Assembly: GCA_964441265.1 (NCBI GenBank)
Contig: CAYYKJ010000005.1
Coordinates: 1-64,000, forward strand
Direction: 5' to 3'
DNA from: JAFGDH01 sp964441265
GTDB lineage: Archaea > Aenigmatarchaeota > Aenigmatarchaeia > QMZP01 > QMZT01
Length of the DNA: 64,000 bases
A program made the translations under genes and the position numbers. The notes beneath the pieces were generated by a model. The model had not been told where the DNA came from, made no database searches, and saw nothing but the letters and a program-made list of their open reading frames with translations. Below, piece by piece: positions 25,834 to 32,788 of the stretch (the stretch's first letter is position 1; each line of letters opens with the position of its first letter).

Positions 25834-26288
25834 CCCTCAGACTTGTAGACCGCGGCGATGACAGCGGAAACGGGCCGTTCCCTGCAGGGGATGCCGATGG
25901 TCTTGTAGTGGTATCCGAACGCCTTGTCCCTGGAACTGGCGTCGGAGCGGAGGGTATTCTCAAGGTGTTCCAGAACCTCTTCTTCCGTGTTTCCGCTCAC
26001 GTATTCTATGACCCCTGTCCCGTCCTTTGCCTGTATCCATCCCATGCCCACCCATAGTTTTTTCCCGGGTTCGGTCTCGAACCCCTCCCCCAGGACGACG
26101 TAAAGTCTGTGTCCCACGTTCCTCTGGTTCCAGTCTATCTTTCCCTCCGCTATCTCGGAGTTTTCGGGAAGTATGGAGCTGAGCTTCAGGAGATTGTAGT
26201 TGCTTATCCCCGCGTCCCACAGGGCCTTGTCGAAGGCCGCTTCCTTCGTCGGGCCTTCACCCCTCCCCCATGTCAGGTATATTTTCAT
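25824..26288 (-). CDS. pdaD: Pyruvoyl-dependent arginine decarboxylase
   Basis: 154 aa, the normal proenzyme size. The self-cleavage site is Ser37-Ser38 in LLKLSSILPEN; cleavage would turn Ser38 into the pyruvoyl group of the alpha chain. GHRLYVVLGE and MGWIQAKDGTGVIEY fit the family core. It converts arginine to agmatine, the first step of archaeal polyamine synthesis. The next upstream gene, 9 bp away, is deoxyhypusine synthase, which uses spermidine, so the operon links polyamine supply to aIF5A modification. Confidence 0.93.
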   Translation of the reverse strand: MKIYLTWGRGEGPTKEAAFDKALWDAGISNYNLLKLSSILPENSEIAEGKIDWNQRNVGHRLYVVLGEGFETEPGKKLWVGMGWIQAKDGTGVIEYVSGNTEEEVLEHLENTLRSDASSRDKAFGYHYKTIGIPCRERPVSAVIAAVYKSEGWE

Positions 26289-26297
26289 CGTATCTTC

Positions 26298-27209
26298 CTA
26301 TATGAATTTCGAGATTATCAGCGGAAAAACTATGGTCGCGTCCCCGTCGACCGTCACGTGCCTTCCCAGTTCATTTATCTTTCCCCACGACTTTGCCTCG
26401 GTGGGTCTTGCCCCGGAGAGGGAGCCGTCCCAGGGAGAGGAAGTGGTGACGTAGACGGCATAATCGAAGCCGTTCCTGACGAGGTTCACGCCCAGGGCGT
26501 GGTGTTTCGATATCCCCCCTCCAAGTATTATCCCCCCTGTCTTTTCGGCGCTGAGAACGATATCCGCAATCTTTTTCATGTCCTTGGTGACGTCTATACC
26601 GAAATCCGGATGCTCCTGCTTGAAGAAATATGTCTGCAAACCTATGGCCGAATCGGTTATTCCGGGAGAAAATAGGGGTATATCCTTTTTCGAGCACCAG
26701 TGCATGAAGGAGTTCCTGTCTTTTAAGGATTTGCCTATCTCCTTTGTCAGGTCCGATGGAGAGATTACTTTTTCACTCTTGTACATCTTTCCGAATATTT
26801 TCTGGACCTTTTCCTCCAGAAGCACGTACCTGTCGTTGGGGACCAGAACGTTCCCGATTCTGTTTATTCCCTTCCTCCGCAGTTCCCTGTCGTCCATCCC
26901 GAAATCCCCTTTCAGGTAAGGCATGTAGCTCCTTATCAGGTCGTGATCTATCGACCCCCCGGTGGTGATGATCATGTCCACCAGACCCTTCTCGCACATC
27001 CTGGCGAAAACCGATCTGAGACCCGTCGCCACCATGTTGGCGGTGAATGTCAGTATGATCATGCACCCCTCTTCCCTCATCTTACCGATCAGCTCTGATG
27101 CCCGGAAAACGTTGGTTGCCTGAAAACCCGCGGAATCCGCCTGGCTGACAAAGTCACCCAACTTCATGTCCCTTGTGATTTCATAGTCGGTTATTTTTTC
27201 CCTTTCCAC
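26298..27209 (-). CDS. dys: Deoxyhypusine synthase
   Basis: 303 aa from a GTG at 27209, chosen because GAGGTG lies six bases upstream; an earlier GTG at 27216-27218 is part of that Shine-Dalgarno site. Family marks are FTANMVATGLR, the NAD-binding stretch MIITTGGSIDHD, and the C-terminal YAVYVTTSSPWDGSLSGARP followed by SWGKI with the catalytic lysine. The enzyme moves the aminobutyl group of spermidine to a lysine of aIF5A. It leads the operon with arginine decarboxylase and a membrane protein. Confidence 0.95.
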   Translation of the reverse strand: MEREKITDYEITRDMKLGDFVSQADSAGFQATNVFRASELIGKMREEGCMIILTFTANMVATGLRSVFARMCEKGLVDMIITTGGSIDHDLIRSYMPYLKGDFGMDDRELRRKGINRIGNVLVPNDRYVLLEEKVQKIFGKMYKSEKVISPSDLTKEIGKSLKDRNSFMHWCSKKDIPLFSPGITDSAIGLQTYFFKQEHPDFGIDVTKDMKKIADIVLSAEKTGGIILGGGISKHHALGVNLVRNGFDYAVYVTTSSPWDGSLSGARPTEAKSWGKINELGRHVTVDGDATIVFPLIISKFI

Positions 27210-27373
27210 AGAAAACACCTCGCGAAACTATAGCGCAATTTGACGAAAGCAAATGGACAGAATCAGCCGGCTTACCCCATCTTCAGGCACAGCGTGCTTT
27301 CGTAGTGCATGTTGATAATTCACGGGAAGAATTTATAAGCATTGGGGAAAGTTATAATTATAGAGTGATTCTC

Positions 27374-28399
27374 ATGGATACGGAAAAACGGATGGATCTG
27401 ATTATCAGGAACACCGAGGAGATACTGACCAGGGACGAGCTGAAGGACCTGCTCGGGAAGAAGGAGCACCCCTCCGCGTACATCGGCCTGGCCATAACCG
27501 GGAAGCCCCACATAGGATATTTCATCCCCATGATCAAAGTGGGGGACTTCCTGAAGGCGGGGTTCCGTTTCAAGATCCTTTTCGCAGACATGCACGGCCA
27601 TCTTGACGACAGCAAGACCCCATTCGAACTCCTGGACAATAGGATGGAATATTACCAGGAGGTCATCTCTGGCATGCTGGATTCGATAGGGGTGGACAGG
27701 GAAAAGCTGGAATTCGTCAAAGGGAGGGATTTCGAGCTGGATCCCAAATACACCCTGGACATGTACCGGCTTTCCGCCATGAATACCTTCAACCGATGCA
27801 AGAGAGCGGCCTCCGAGGTGGTCCGATTCGGGAAGGAACCCAAGCTTAGCGGGTTCATCTATCCCATACTTCAGGCGCTGGACGAGCAGTATCTGGACGT
27901 CGACGTACAGTACGGGGGGCATGACCAGAGGAAGATACTCGCCTTCGCCAGGGAGGTCCTGCCCATGCTCGGTTACAGGAAGAGGGTGGAGGTTATGACC
28001 CCCATGCTTCCCGGACTTCAGGGAGACAAGATGTCCTCCTCGGAGGAGAAGGGGAAGGTGGACCTTCTGGACCCTCCCAAAGCGGTGGAAAAGAAAATCA
28101 TGGGCGCTTTCTGTCCCGCCGGACAGGCGAAGGAGAACGGCGTGCTTGCCTTCATGAAGCACGTCATAATGGTCGTGAAAAATGACAGGGGGGAGGAGTT
28201 CGTCGTCGAAAGGCCAGACAAATTCGGGGGCAAAGTCATCTATAAAGATTATGAAAGCCTGGAAAGGAACTTCGTTTCCGGAAAGCTCCATCCTCAGGAC
28301 CTCAAGAAGGCGATGGCCAGGGAAGTGAACGCCCTCCTGGATCCGGTCAGAAAGAGGATGGAGAAGAAGGATCTCACAGGGAAGGCATATCCGGAATGA
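27374..28399 (+). CDS. tyrS: Tyrosyl-tRNA synthetase
   Basis: 341 aa from the ATG at 27374, chosen because a TATA box (ATTTATAAG, about 27330) lies about 40 bp ahead and archaeal TyrRS starts at an equivalent residue. Class I motifs are the HIGH-type HIGY in TGKPHIGYF and the KMSKS-type KMSSS in GDKMSSSEEKG. QYLDVDVQYGGHDQRK forms the tyrosine/ATP site of archaeal/eukaryotic TyrRS. The length fits archaeal enzymes. It is convergent with the JAMM-protein gene, 13 bp apart. Confidence 0.96.
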   Translation: MDTEKRMDLIIRNTEEILTRDELKDLLGKKEHPSAYIGLAITGKPHIGYFIPMIKVGDFLKAGFRFKILFADMHGHLDDSKTPFELLDNRMEYYQEVISGMLDSIGVDREKLEFVKGRDFELDPKYTLDMYRLSAMNTFNRCKRAASEVVRFGKEPKLSGFIYPILQALDEQYLDVDVQYGGHDQRKILAFAREVLPMLGYRKRVEVMTPMLPGLQGDKMSSSEEKGKVDLLDPPKAVEKKIMGAFCPAGQAKENGVLAFMKHVIMVVKNDRGEEFVVERPDKFGGKVIYKDYESLERNFVSGKLHPQDLKKAMAREVNALLDPVRKRMEKKDLTGKAYPE

Positions 28400-28412
28400 T
28401 TTTTCGTGTGTT

Positions 28413-29030
28413 CTATTGCAGTATCCAGGGAACGAACACGTTGACCTCTTTCACCCCCGGCTTTTTCCGGTCCAGGAGTATCCAGTAGGCGGATATTATT
28501 ATGTGGTATCCCATGTACTTTCCGATTTTCAGAAGAACCCTTACCTTCTTGCCGGTGTCGAACATGGACCATCCCATTTCCTGGGGGGTGGAGTAGTCTC
28601 TCCTCCTGATCGATACGAGGACTTCCAGCCACCTGTTCATCGCCAGCTTTTTGTTTATCTTTTTCATGTCTCTGGTTTCTTTCCTTATCGAGATTATGTC
28701 TTCCTCCGAAAGGCCTATTTCCCCGTAGGGATATGGATGGGAATGGAACCCCCCTATGAGGCCGAACTTCATCCCGTGCATGGAGCTTATCACCCTCCTG
28801 AACGCGGCTTTGTTTCCGTGGTCCACCTCGGAGGGCTTCCTTTTCTCGGTCTGGAAGGGATACACCTCCCTGACGGAGATGACCTCCCTTCGCTTGCTTT
28901 CGATCTTCCTGGTGACGTTCTTCCCGATTAGCGCCCCGTTTGTTTCCCTGTTGTAAACTTCTATGGCCGATGCTATTATCGACTTGAAACACCGGTGGCC
29001 TATGTAGACCTCCCTGAGTTTTTCTTCCAT
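28413..29030 (-). CDS. JAB/MPN (JAMM) domain protein, probable isopeptidase or metalloprotease
   Basis: 205 aa. A catalytic Glu position is visible in RETNGALIG (E followed by G three residues on), and the zinc motif reads HSHPYPYGEIGLSEED. The canonical form is HxH-x7-SxxD; here nine residues separate HxH from Ser, so the loop is two residues longer. All ligands (Glu, His, His, Ser, Asp) are present. Archaeal JAMM proteins remove ubiquitin-like SAMP modifiers or process other small proteins. No ubiquitin-like gene is nearby. The C-terminal third has no recognised domain. Confidence 0.75.
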   Translation of the reverse strand: MEEKLREVYIGHRCFKSIIASAIEVYNRETNGALIGKNVTRKIESKRREVISVREVYPFQTEKRKPSEVDHGNKAAFRRVISSMHGMKFGLIGGFHSHPYPYGEIGLSEEDIISIRKETRDMKKINKKLAMNRWLEVLVSIRRRDYSTPQEMGWSMFDTGKKVRVLLKIGKYMGYHIIISAYWILLDRKKPGVKEVNVFVPWILQ

Positions 29031-29277
29031 GATTAAGGATTGTCCGAACCGATAATATAGGTCAATAAGAGGCCGACCACTCCAGGAAAAGCTGCAGACA
29101 ACAAATAAAAAGGTTTCCTACTAATTCTGTATCAGGTTAAGATGTTGCAAACAGGCCTCCATAAGATGATGAGCAGGAAAAGGCCCAATACAGACATGTT
29201 TCTTGATATCGTCCTGAAGTATTGGTGATATCGAACCTATTGCCTCTTGACCTCTGATTTCTGCCCGGTGACCGGGA
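29031..29277. other. Gene-poor interval with a tiny ORF
   Basis: No well-supported gene here. A 28-codon ORF (29142-29228, plus) ends 50 bp before the HTH gene and could be a leader peptide, with its start preceded by an AT-rich stretch. A box-C-like ATGATGA at 29166 and two CTGA boxes occur, but their spacing is wrong for a C/D guide RNA. Confidence 0.3.
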
Positions 29278-29604
29278 ATGGGTTCGCTTTCAATTTCTCT
29301 GGTGAAAGGAGACTCGGTTCTTGCTAATGACGAGTTCGTTCTGCTCGCAAAGAAACTTGCCGAGAAATCCCTCAGAAGTAAGCAGAAGGAGATTCTTTAC
29401 TACATTTCCCTGGACGAGAACAGGCTCAAGACTTCCACCAGACTGGTAACCGAGCTTTCCCTTGTTCTGAGATGTTCCCAGTCCGCCCTGTGGAACAACC
29501 TGAACAGTCTAAGAGATCTGGGACTCATCCACATAAACAACGGGAGGCCGGTCAAGATAACCGAAACCGGGAGGTTCGTGCTGGATCTTATCAGATTCGG
29601 GTGA
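29278..29604 (+). CDS. Winged-helix DNA-binding protein
   Basis: 108 aa. A helix-rich N-terminal part is followed by a winged-helix core in which LVLRCSQSALWNNLNSLRDL looks like the recognition helix region, and HINNGRPVKITETGRF the wing. It is probably a local transcriptional regulator. It heads a run of small plus-strand genes (a Cys-rich 48-aa ORF 4 bp downstream, then two paralogous small proteins), which may be its targets or partners. Confidence 0.75.
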   Translation: MGSLSISLVKGDSVLANDEFVLLAKKLAEKSLRSKQKEILYYISLDENRLKTSTRLVTELSLVLRCSQSALWNNLNSLRDLGLIHINNGRPVKITETGRFVLDLIRFG

Positions 29605-29608
29605 AATC

Positions 29609-29755
29609 ATGGAGGACGTGGACAGCAAGACGAGGGCGTACATCAACAAGAGGACGCTCTGCGAAGTGCACAGGAAGATGATGAAGCAGGACGAGTGCCT
29701 GATGGCGAACGGCTGCAAGTGCCCATGGTACGGGTTATGCTGGTCACACATGTAG
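29609..29755 (+). CDS. Small Cys-rich protein (48 aa)
   Basis: It starts 4 bp after the HTH stop codon. The sequence has one early Cys (TLCEVH) and then a cluster DECLMANGCKCPWYGLCW, five Cys in all with several basic residues before them. The spacing suggests a small metal-binding module. Codon choice resembles the neighbours, and the tight spacing implies co-translation with the regulator. Function unknown. Confidence 0.55.
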   Translation: MEDVDSKTRAYINKRTLCEVHRKMMKQDECLMANGCKCPWYGLCWSHM

Positions 29756-29912
29756 GGAGAGAAGTGGATTTATAATGAAACAAGAAGTATGCCCGGAGAG
29801 TAGAGAAGGACATATCCATATCTCTCTGGCTCGGGTGAGTTCTCCTTTTCGGGCGGTTCGTTATGTTCAGCAGACAAAAAGTCTGACCCATAAAAATTCA
29901 GGAGGTGAAAAA

Positions 29913-30179
29913 ATGACGGTGAAAAAAGAAGTCAAAGATGTGAAGATAAGATCGCTCCCTTGGAATGGGAGTCTTGCCGTATTCACGACCGGGGACAGGA
30001 GAAAATATGTATTGGAAAGGGATGTGGATATGAGCCAGATCAAGGATTATAACGGGGGCATTGAAAACCCTGGAAACGGCGGAAAGACGTTCCTTTATCT
30101 GGAAGAGCAGGTTACCAAACCGACTAAAAAAAATGATTCGATATACAGTTCTTCCGGGTCAATCGAACCGCTGTGGTGA
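29913..30179 (+). CDS. Small protein with QI-x-D-x-NGGI motif, paralogue 1
   Basis: 88 aa from the ATG at 29913, fixed by a strong Shine-Dalgarno GGAGGTGA five bases upstream; the longer in-frame reading is probably untranslated leader. The centre reads MSQIKDYNGGI and then GNGGKTFLYLEE, closely matched in the next gene. It looks like a small beta-rich domain with a Gly-rich loop and a Ser/Thr-rich tail. Function unknown. Confidence 0.7.
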   Translation: MTVKKEVKDVKIRSLPWNGSLAVFTTGDRRKYVLERDVDMSQIKDYNGGIENPGNGGKTFLYLEEQVTKPTKKNDSIYSSSGSIEPLW

Positions 30180-30206
30180 AGAGCATAAGATGTGGGAGGT
30201 GAAAGA

Positions 30207-30416
30207 ATGGACGGAAAAAATATTCATGAAGTGAAGGGGCTGGCCGATCCTTCCCCTTTCCCTGATGTCGAAGGAACCGTCTACATCTTTGAGACATGCT
30301 CGGGGAAGGAGATGTCGGTCCCTCGGGAATATCTATATCCAGATCAGATCCGGGAGATCAACGGAGGGATAGGTAAGGGCGGCAAGACATTGATCAGTCT
30401 TGATTATCTCGACTGA
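30207..30416 (+). CDS. Small protein with QI-x-E-x-NGGI motif, paralogue 2
   Basis: 69 aa from the ATG at 30207, with GGGAGGTGA about five bases upstream. PDQIREINGGI followed by GKGGKTLISLDYLD aligns with the preceding gene, so the pair arose by tandem duplication. It lacks the Ser-rich tail of its partner. It ends 34 bp before trpS, with a TATA-like box (AATTTATAG) in between, so trpS probably has its own promoter. Confidence 0.7.
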   Translation: MDGKNIHEVKGLADPSPFPDVEGTVYIFETCSGKEMSVPREYLYPDQIREINGGIGKGGKTLISLDYLD

Positions 30417-30450
30417 ATCAAAATTTATAGCGGGGAGGCAATAATTAAGC

Positions 30451-31575
30451 ATGAAGAAGGAAATCAACCCCTGGGGCTCGGAGGACATCAAGGATTACGG
30501 GAAGCTCTCGAAGGAATTCGGAATCCGTCCCTTCGGACCGATGCTGAAGAGAATGAAGGAGCCTCACTTACTCATGAGGAGGGGCATAGTGTTCGGACAC
30601 AGGGACTTCGACAGGATACTCGATTCCGTGAAGAAGGGGGAAGGATACGCGATGATGACCGGCCTCATGCCCTCCGGGAGGTTCCACCTGGGCCATAAGA
30701 TACTTGCAGAGCAGATAATCTACCATCAGCAGGAGCTTGGGGGGAAGATCTTCCTCTGCGTCGCTGACATAGAGGCCTATAACATGCGTATGAACGACCC
30801 GGAGAAGCTGAGGGAAATCGCCATCAACGAGTATCTCCTCAATTACATAGCACTGGGTCTGAAGCCGAAGAACTGCGATTTCTACTTCCAGAGCGGGCGC
30901 TCCGAGCATCCTGACCAGTCCAACGCGTTCTACCGGCTTGCCGGAATGGCCGCCCGTAAGCCAACCTTCAACGAGATGCGCGCCATCTACGGGGACCTTT
31001 CCCCGGGAAAGATAATGTCCGTCATGGTCCAGGTAGCGGACATACTCCATCCCATGCTCCCCGAGTTCGGTGGTTTCAGGCACGTGGTCGTTCCGGTGGG
31101 TGTGGACCAGGATCCCCACCTCAGGCTGACCAGGGACGTTGCCTCGAGGTTCAGCTCCGAATACGATTTCCCGTCGCTTCCCTCCTCCACCTATCACCGC
31201 TTCATAAAGGGGCTGAAGGGGGGTAAGATGTCCAGTTCCGACCCCCTGTCCTACGTCGCCCTGACGGATGAGCCTGAAACCGCCAGGAAGAAGATCATGA
31301 AGTACGCCTTCTCCGGCGGCAGGGAGACCGTGGAAGAGCACAGGGAGAAGGGCGGCATCCCCGAGGTGGACGTTTCCTATCAGTACCTTTATTCTCAGTT
31401 CGAGCCGGACGACAAGAAAATCAAAAAGATATACGATGATTACAGATCCGGGAAGATGCTCACCGGAGAGCTGAAGCAGATACTCGCCGAAAAACTGGAG
31501 CGGTTCCTTACGGAGCACCGGAAGAAGCGGGAAAAGGCGAAGAAACATGTGGATAATTTTCTGAAGAAAAAATAG
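30451..31575 (+). CDS. trpS: Tryptophanyl-tRNA synthetase; 3' end supplied by an inserted cassette
   Basis: 374 aa, typical for archaeal TrpRS. Class I motifs are the HIGH-type HLGH in PSGRFHLGHK and KMSSS in GGKMSSSDP; VPVGVDQDPHLRLTRD is the family substrate segment. The last ~20 codons (from 31513) share a 22-bp identity and further similarity with 32728-32781, downstream of the HEPN/MNT cassette. There an alternative tail EHRKKRERAEKMIDKFV ends in a stop. The present C-terminus therefore seems to have come with the insertion, while the original one was displaced. Confidence 0.96.
   Translation: MKKEINPWGSEDIKDYGKLSKEFGIRPFGPMLKRMKEPHLLMRRGIVFGHRDFDRILDSVKKGEGYAMMTGLMPSGRFHLGHKILAEQIIYHQQELGGKIFLCVADIEAYNMRMNDPEKLREIAINEYLLNYIALGLKPKNCDFYFQSGRSEHPDQSNAFYRLAGMAARKPTFNEMRAIYGDLSPGKIMSVMVQVADILHPMLPEFGGFRHVVVPVGVDQDPHLRLTRDVASRFSSEYDFPSLPSSTYHRFIKGLKGGKMSSSDPLSYVALTDEPETARKKIMKYAFSGGRETVEEHREKGGIPEVDVSYQYLYSQFEPDDKKIKKIYDDYRSGKMLTGELKQILAEKLERFLTEHRKKREKAKKHVDNFLKKK
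31513..31534. repeat. Left direct repeat flanking the HEPN/MNT cassette (att-like)
   Basis: 22 bp within the trpS 3' end, identical to 32728-32749. Similarity continues imperfectly beyond it. It defines a 1,215-bp inserted unit. Confidence 0.85.
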
Positions 31576-31582
31576 AAAATGT

Positions 31583-32077
31583 TTACTGTATCTCTTCCAG
31601 CACTTCTTTTATCCTGTCAACGAATGTTTTTGCGTTATTCATCAATATTTTACATCTTCCTGCTTCCATGGAGGTTTCCGAGCCATATTGCATTTCTTCT
31701 CTGATTGATTTTGCATCCTCAGTACCTTCCTGCAAACTTCTGATCATATCAATATATCCTTTTTCAAGGATGATCGTTTTGTCCTTCATGAATTTCTCAA
31801 TTGCCGTAATGGTGCATTCCTGATTTCTCGATTCATATCCCATTCTGTAAAGTACTGCCAGTAATGCATGATACATGGCATAGAAGGCAGCGGAGGTGAC
31901 CCAGTCAGTCTTTTCACCGTCATATAAATATTGCATCGTTTCTAAATCAGACTCAGCCTTTTTTATCTGTTCATTGAAATTTGTCGTTCCCTTTTTCATT
32001 TTCCTCAGACCTTTATGTTTCATTTTCCTTTCTCCTTGTTTCAGGCACCACTTAAAGTTATTTTCAATCCTACCCAT
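31583..32077 (-). CDS. HEPN-domain protein of a HEPN/MNT pair
   Basis: 164 aa, mostly helical. SAAFYAMYHALLAVLYRMGY is the characteristic HEPN (UPF0332-like) helix. The usual RNase motif R-x4-6-H is not obvious: after YESRNQECT there is no His, so ribonuclease activity is doubtful. Its start overlaps the end of the nucleotidyltransferase gene by 8 bp. HEPN/MNT pairs act as toxin-antitoxin modules in which the MNT partner modifies or neutralises the HEPN protein. Codons are much more AT-rich than in flanking genes, a sign of transfer. Confidence 0.82.
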   Translation of the reverse strand: MGRIENNFKWCLKQGERKMKHKGLRKMKKGTTNFNEQIKKAESDLETMQYLYDGEKTDWVTSAAFYAMYHALLAVLYRMGYESRNQECTITAIEKFMKDKTIILEKGYIDMIRSLQEGTEDAKSIREEMQYGSETSMEAGRCKILMNNAKTFVDRIKEVLEEIQ

Positions 32078-32657
32078 TCTTTATGGCCTCCACGAGGAAA
32101 TGTCTCCCCCAAAGAATTATTCCTGTTCTTATTTCTTCCAGAATTGACTCATCCCTCTTTTTTATATTTTTGATCATATCCCTTTCTGTCTGATAAACCG
32201 CATGGACCCTTTTTGATTTTACCCTGTTTATGTTATCGATCAACTTCTCAATATCTTCCATGTTCTTCCGTCGGAAAACAAGCAGAATATCTATATCATT
32301 AGCACGTTTCCCTTTCTTCAGTACCGAACCAAAAAGAATTGCCATTTCTGTTTTGGGTTTCAGTTTTTCCAGATCTTTCACCCACGCCCTTACATAGGGA
32401 CTTGCTTTTTTCTCTGTCAGCACGAACTTGCACGCGTCCAATGCATCTTGTGACTGGTAATTTATTTTATAAAAAATATTGTTACCCAGTCTTTTTGCCT
32501 CAAGGAATTTCTGACTCTCCAGTTTTTTAAGTATCTTGAACATGCCTCCCGGACTTATACCCAGTTCCTTTGCCAGCTGATTTATGTTGTATTCTCTGGA
32601 AAAATTCCTAATCAGGAATTCCATGGTCCGGGCCTCATTTTCAGTCAAGGAAACCAT
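32070..32657 (-). CDS. HTH-fused MNT nucleotidyltransferase (antitoxin-like)
   Basis: 195 aa from the ATG at 32657, chosen because AGAGGT lies seven bases upstream and the open frame further upstream has neighbour-gene-like sequence. A winged-helix N-terminus (INQLAKELGISPGGMFKILK) precedes a minimal nucleotidyltransferase with LFGSVLKKGKRANDIDILLV, containing the GS and DxD metal ligands. MNT antitoxins AMPylate HEPN toxins; the HTH could give autoregulation. It is the first gene of the pair. The base composition is AT-rich like its partner. Confidence 0.85.
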   Translation of the reverse strand: MVSLTENEARTMEFLIRNFSREYNINQLAKELGISPGGMFKILKKLESQKFLEAKRLGNNIFYKINYQSQDALDACKFVLTEKKASPYVRAWVKDLEKLKPKTEMAILFGSVLKKGKRANDIDILLVFRRKNMEDIEKLIDNINRVKSKRVHAVYQTERDMIKNIKKRDESILEEIRTGIILWGRHFLVEAIKNG

Positions 32658-32670
32658 TTTATTTACCTCT

Positions 32671-32700
32671 GGTATATAATTATTCACTAGGGGTATATAA
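32671..32700 (-). promoter_or_regulatory. Duplicated TATATACC element before the HEPN/MNT operon
   Basis: The 9-bp word GGTATATAA (plus strand) occurs at 32671-32679 and 32692-32700, exactly 21 bp (two helical turns) apart. On the minus strand the distal copy is placed to serve as TATA box, with transcription starting near 32670. The proximal copy would then cover the start site and could be an operator for the HTH-bearing MNT protein. Confidence 0.5.
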
Positions 32701-32727
32701 ACGTTTCTTTTATTCATTCGCCCTGCA

Positions 32728-32781
32728 GAGCACCGGAAGAAGCGGGAAAGGGCGGAGAAGATGATCGACAAATTCGTATGA
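32728..32781 (+). pseudogene. Displaced trpS 3' end (remnant)
   Basis: It encodes EHRKKRERAEKMIDKFV and a stop, homologous to the C-terminus of TrpRS. The first 22 bp equal 31513-31534. It lies 8 bp from the convergent glycosyltransferase stop, as the original trpS end probably did before insertion. No start is present. Confidence 0.85.
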
Positions 32782-32788
32782 TCTTCGG

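Noticed and set aside
29160..29265. Possible C/D box guide RNA (ATGATGA with two CTGA boxes and a C'-like GTGATA)
   Set aside because: The C to D' distance is about 40 nt and C' to D about 25 nt, against the usual ~12 nt, and no terminal stem forms.
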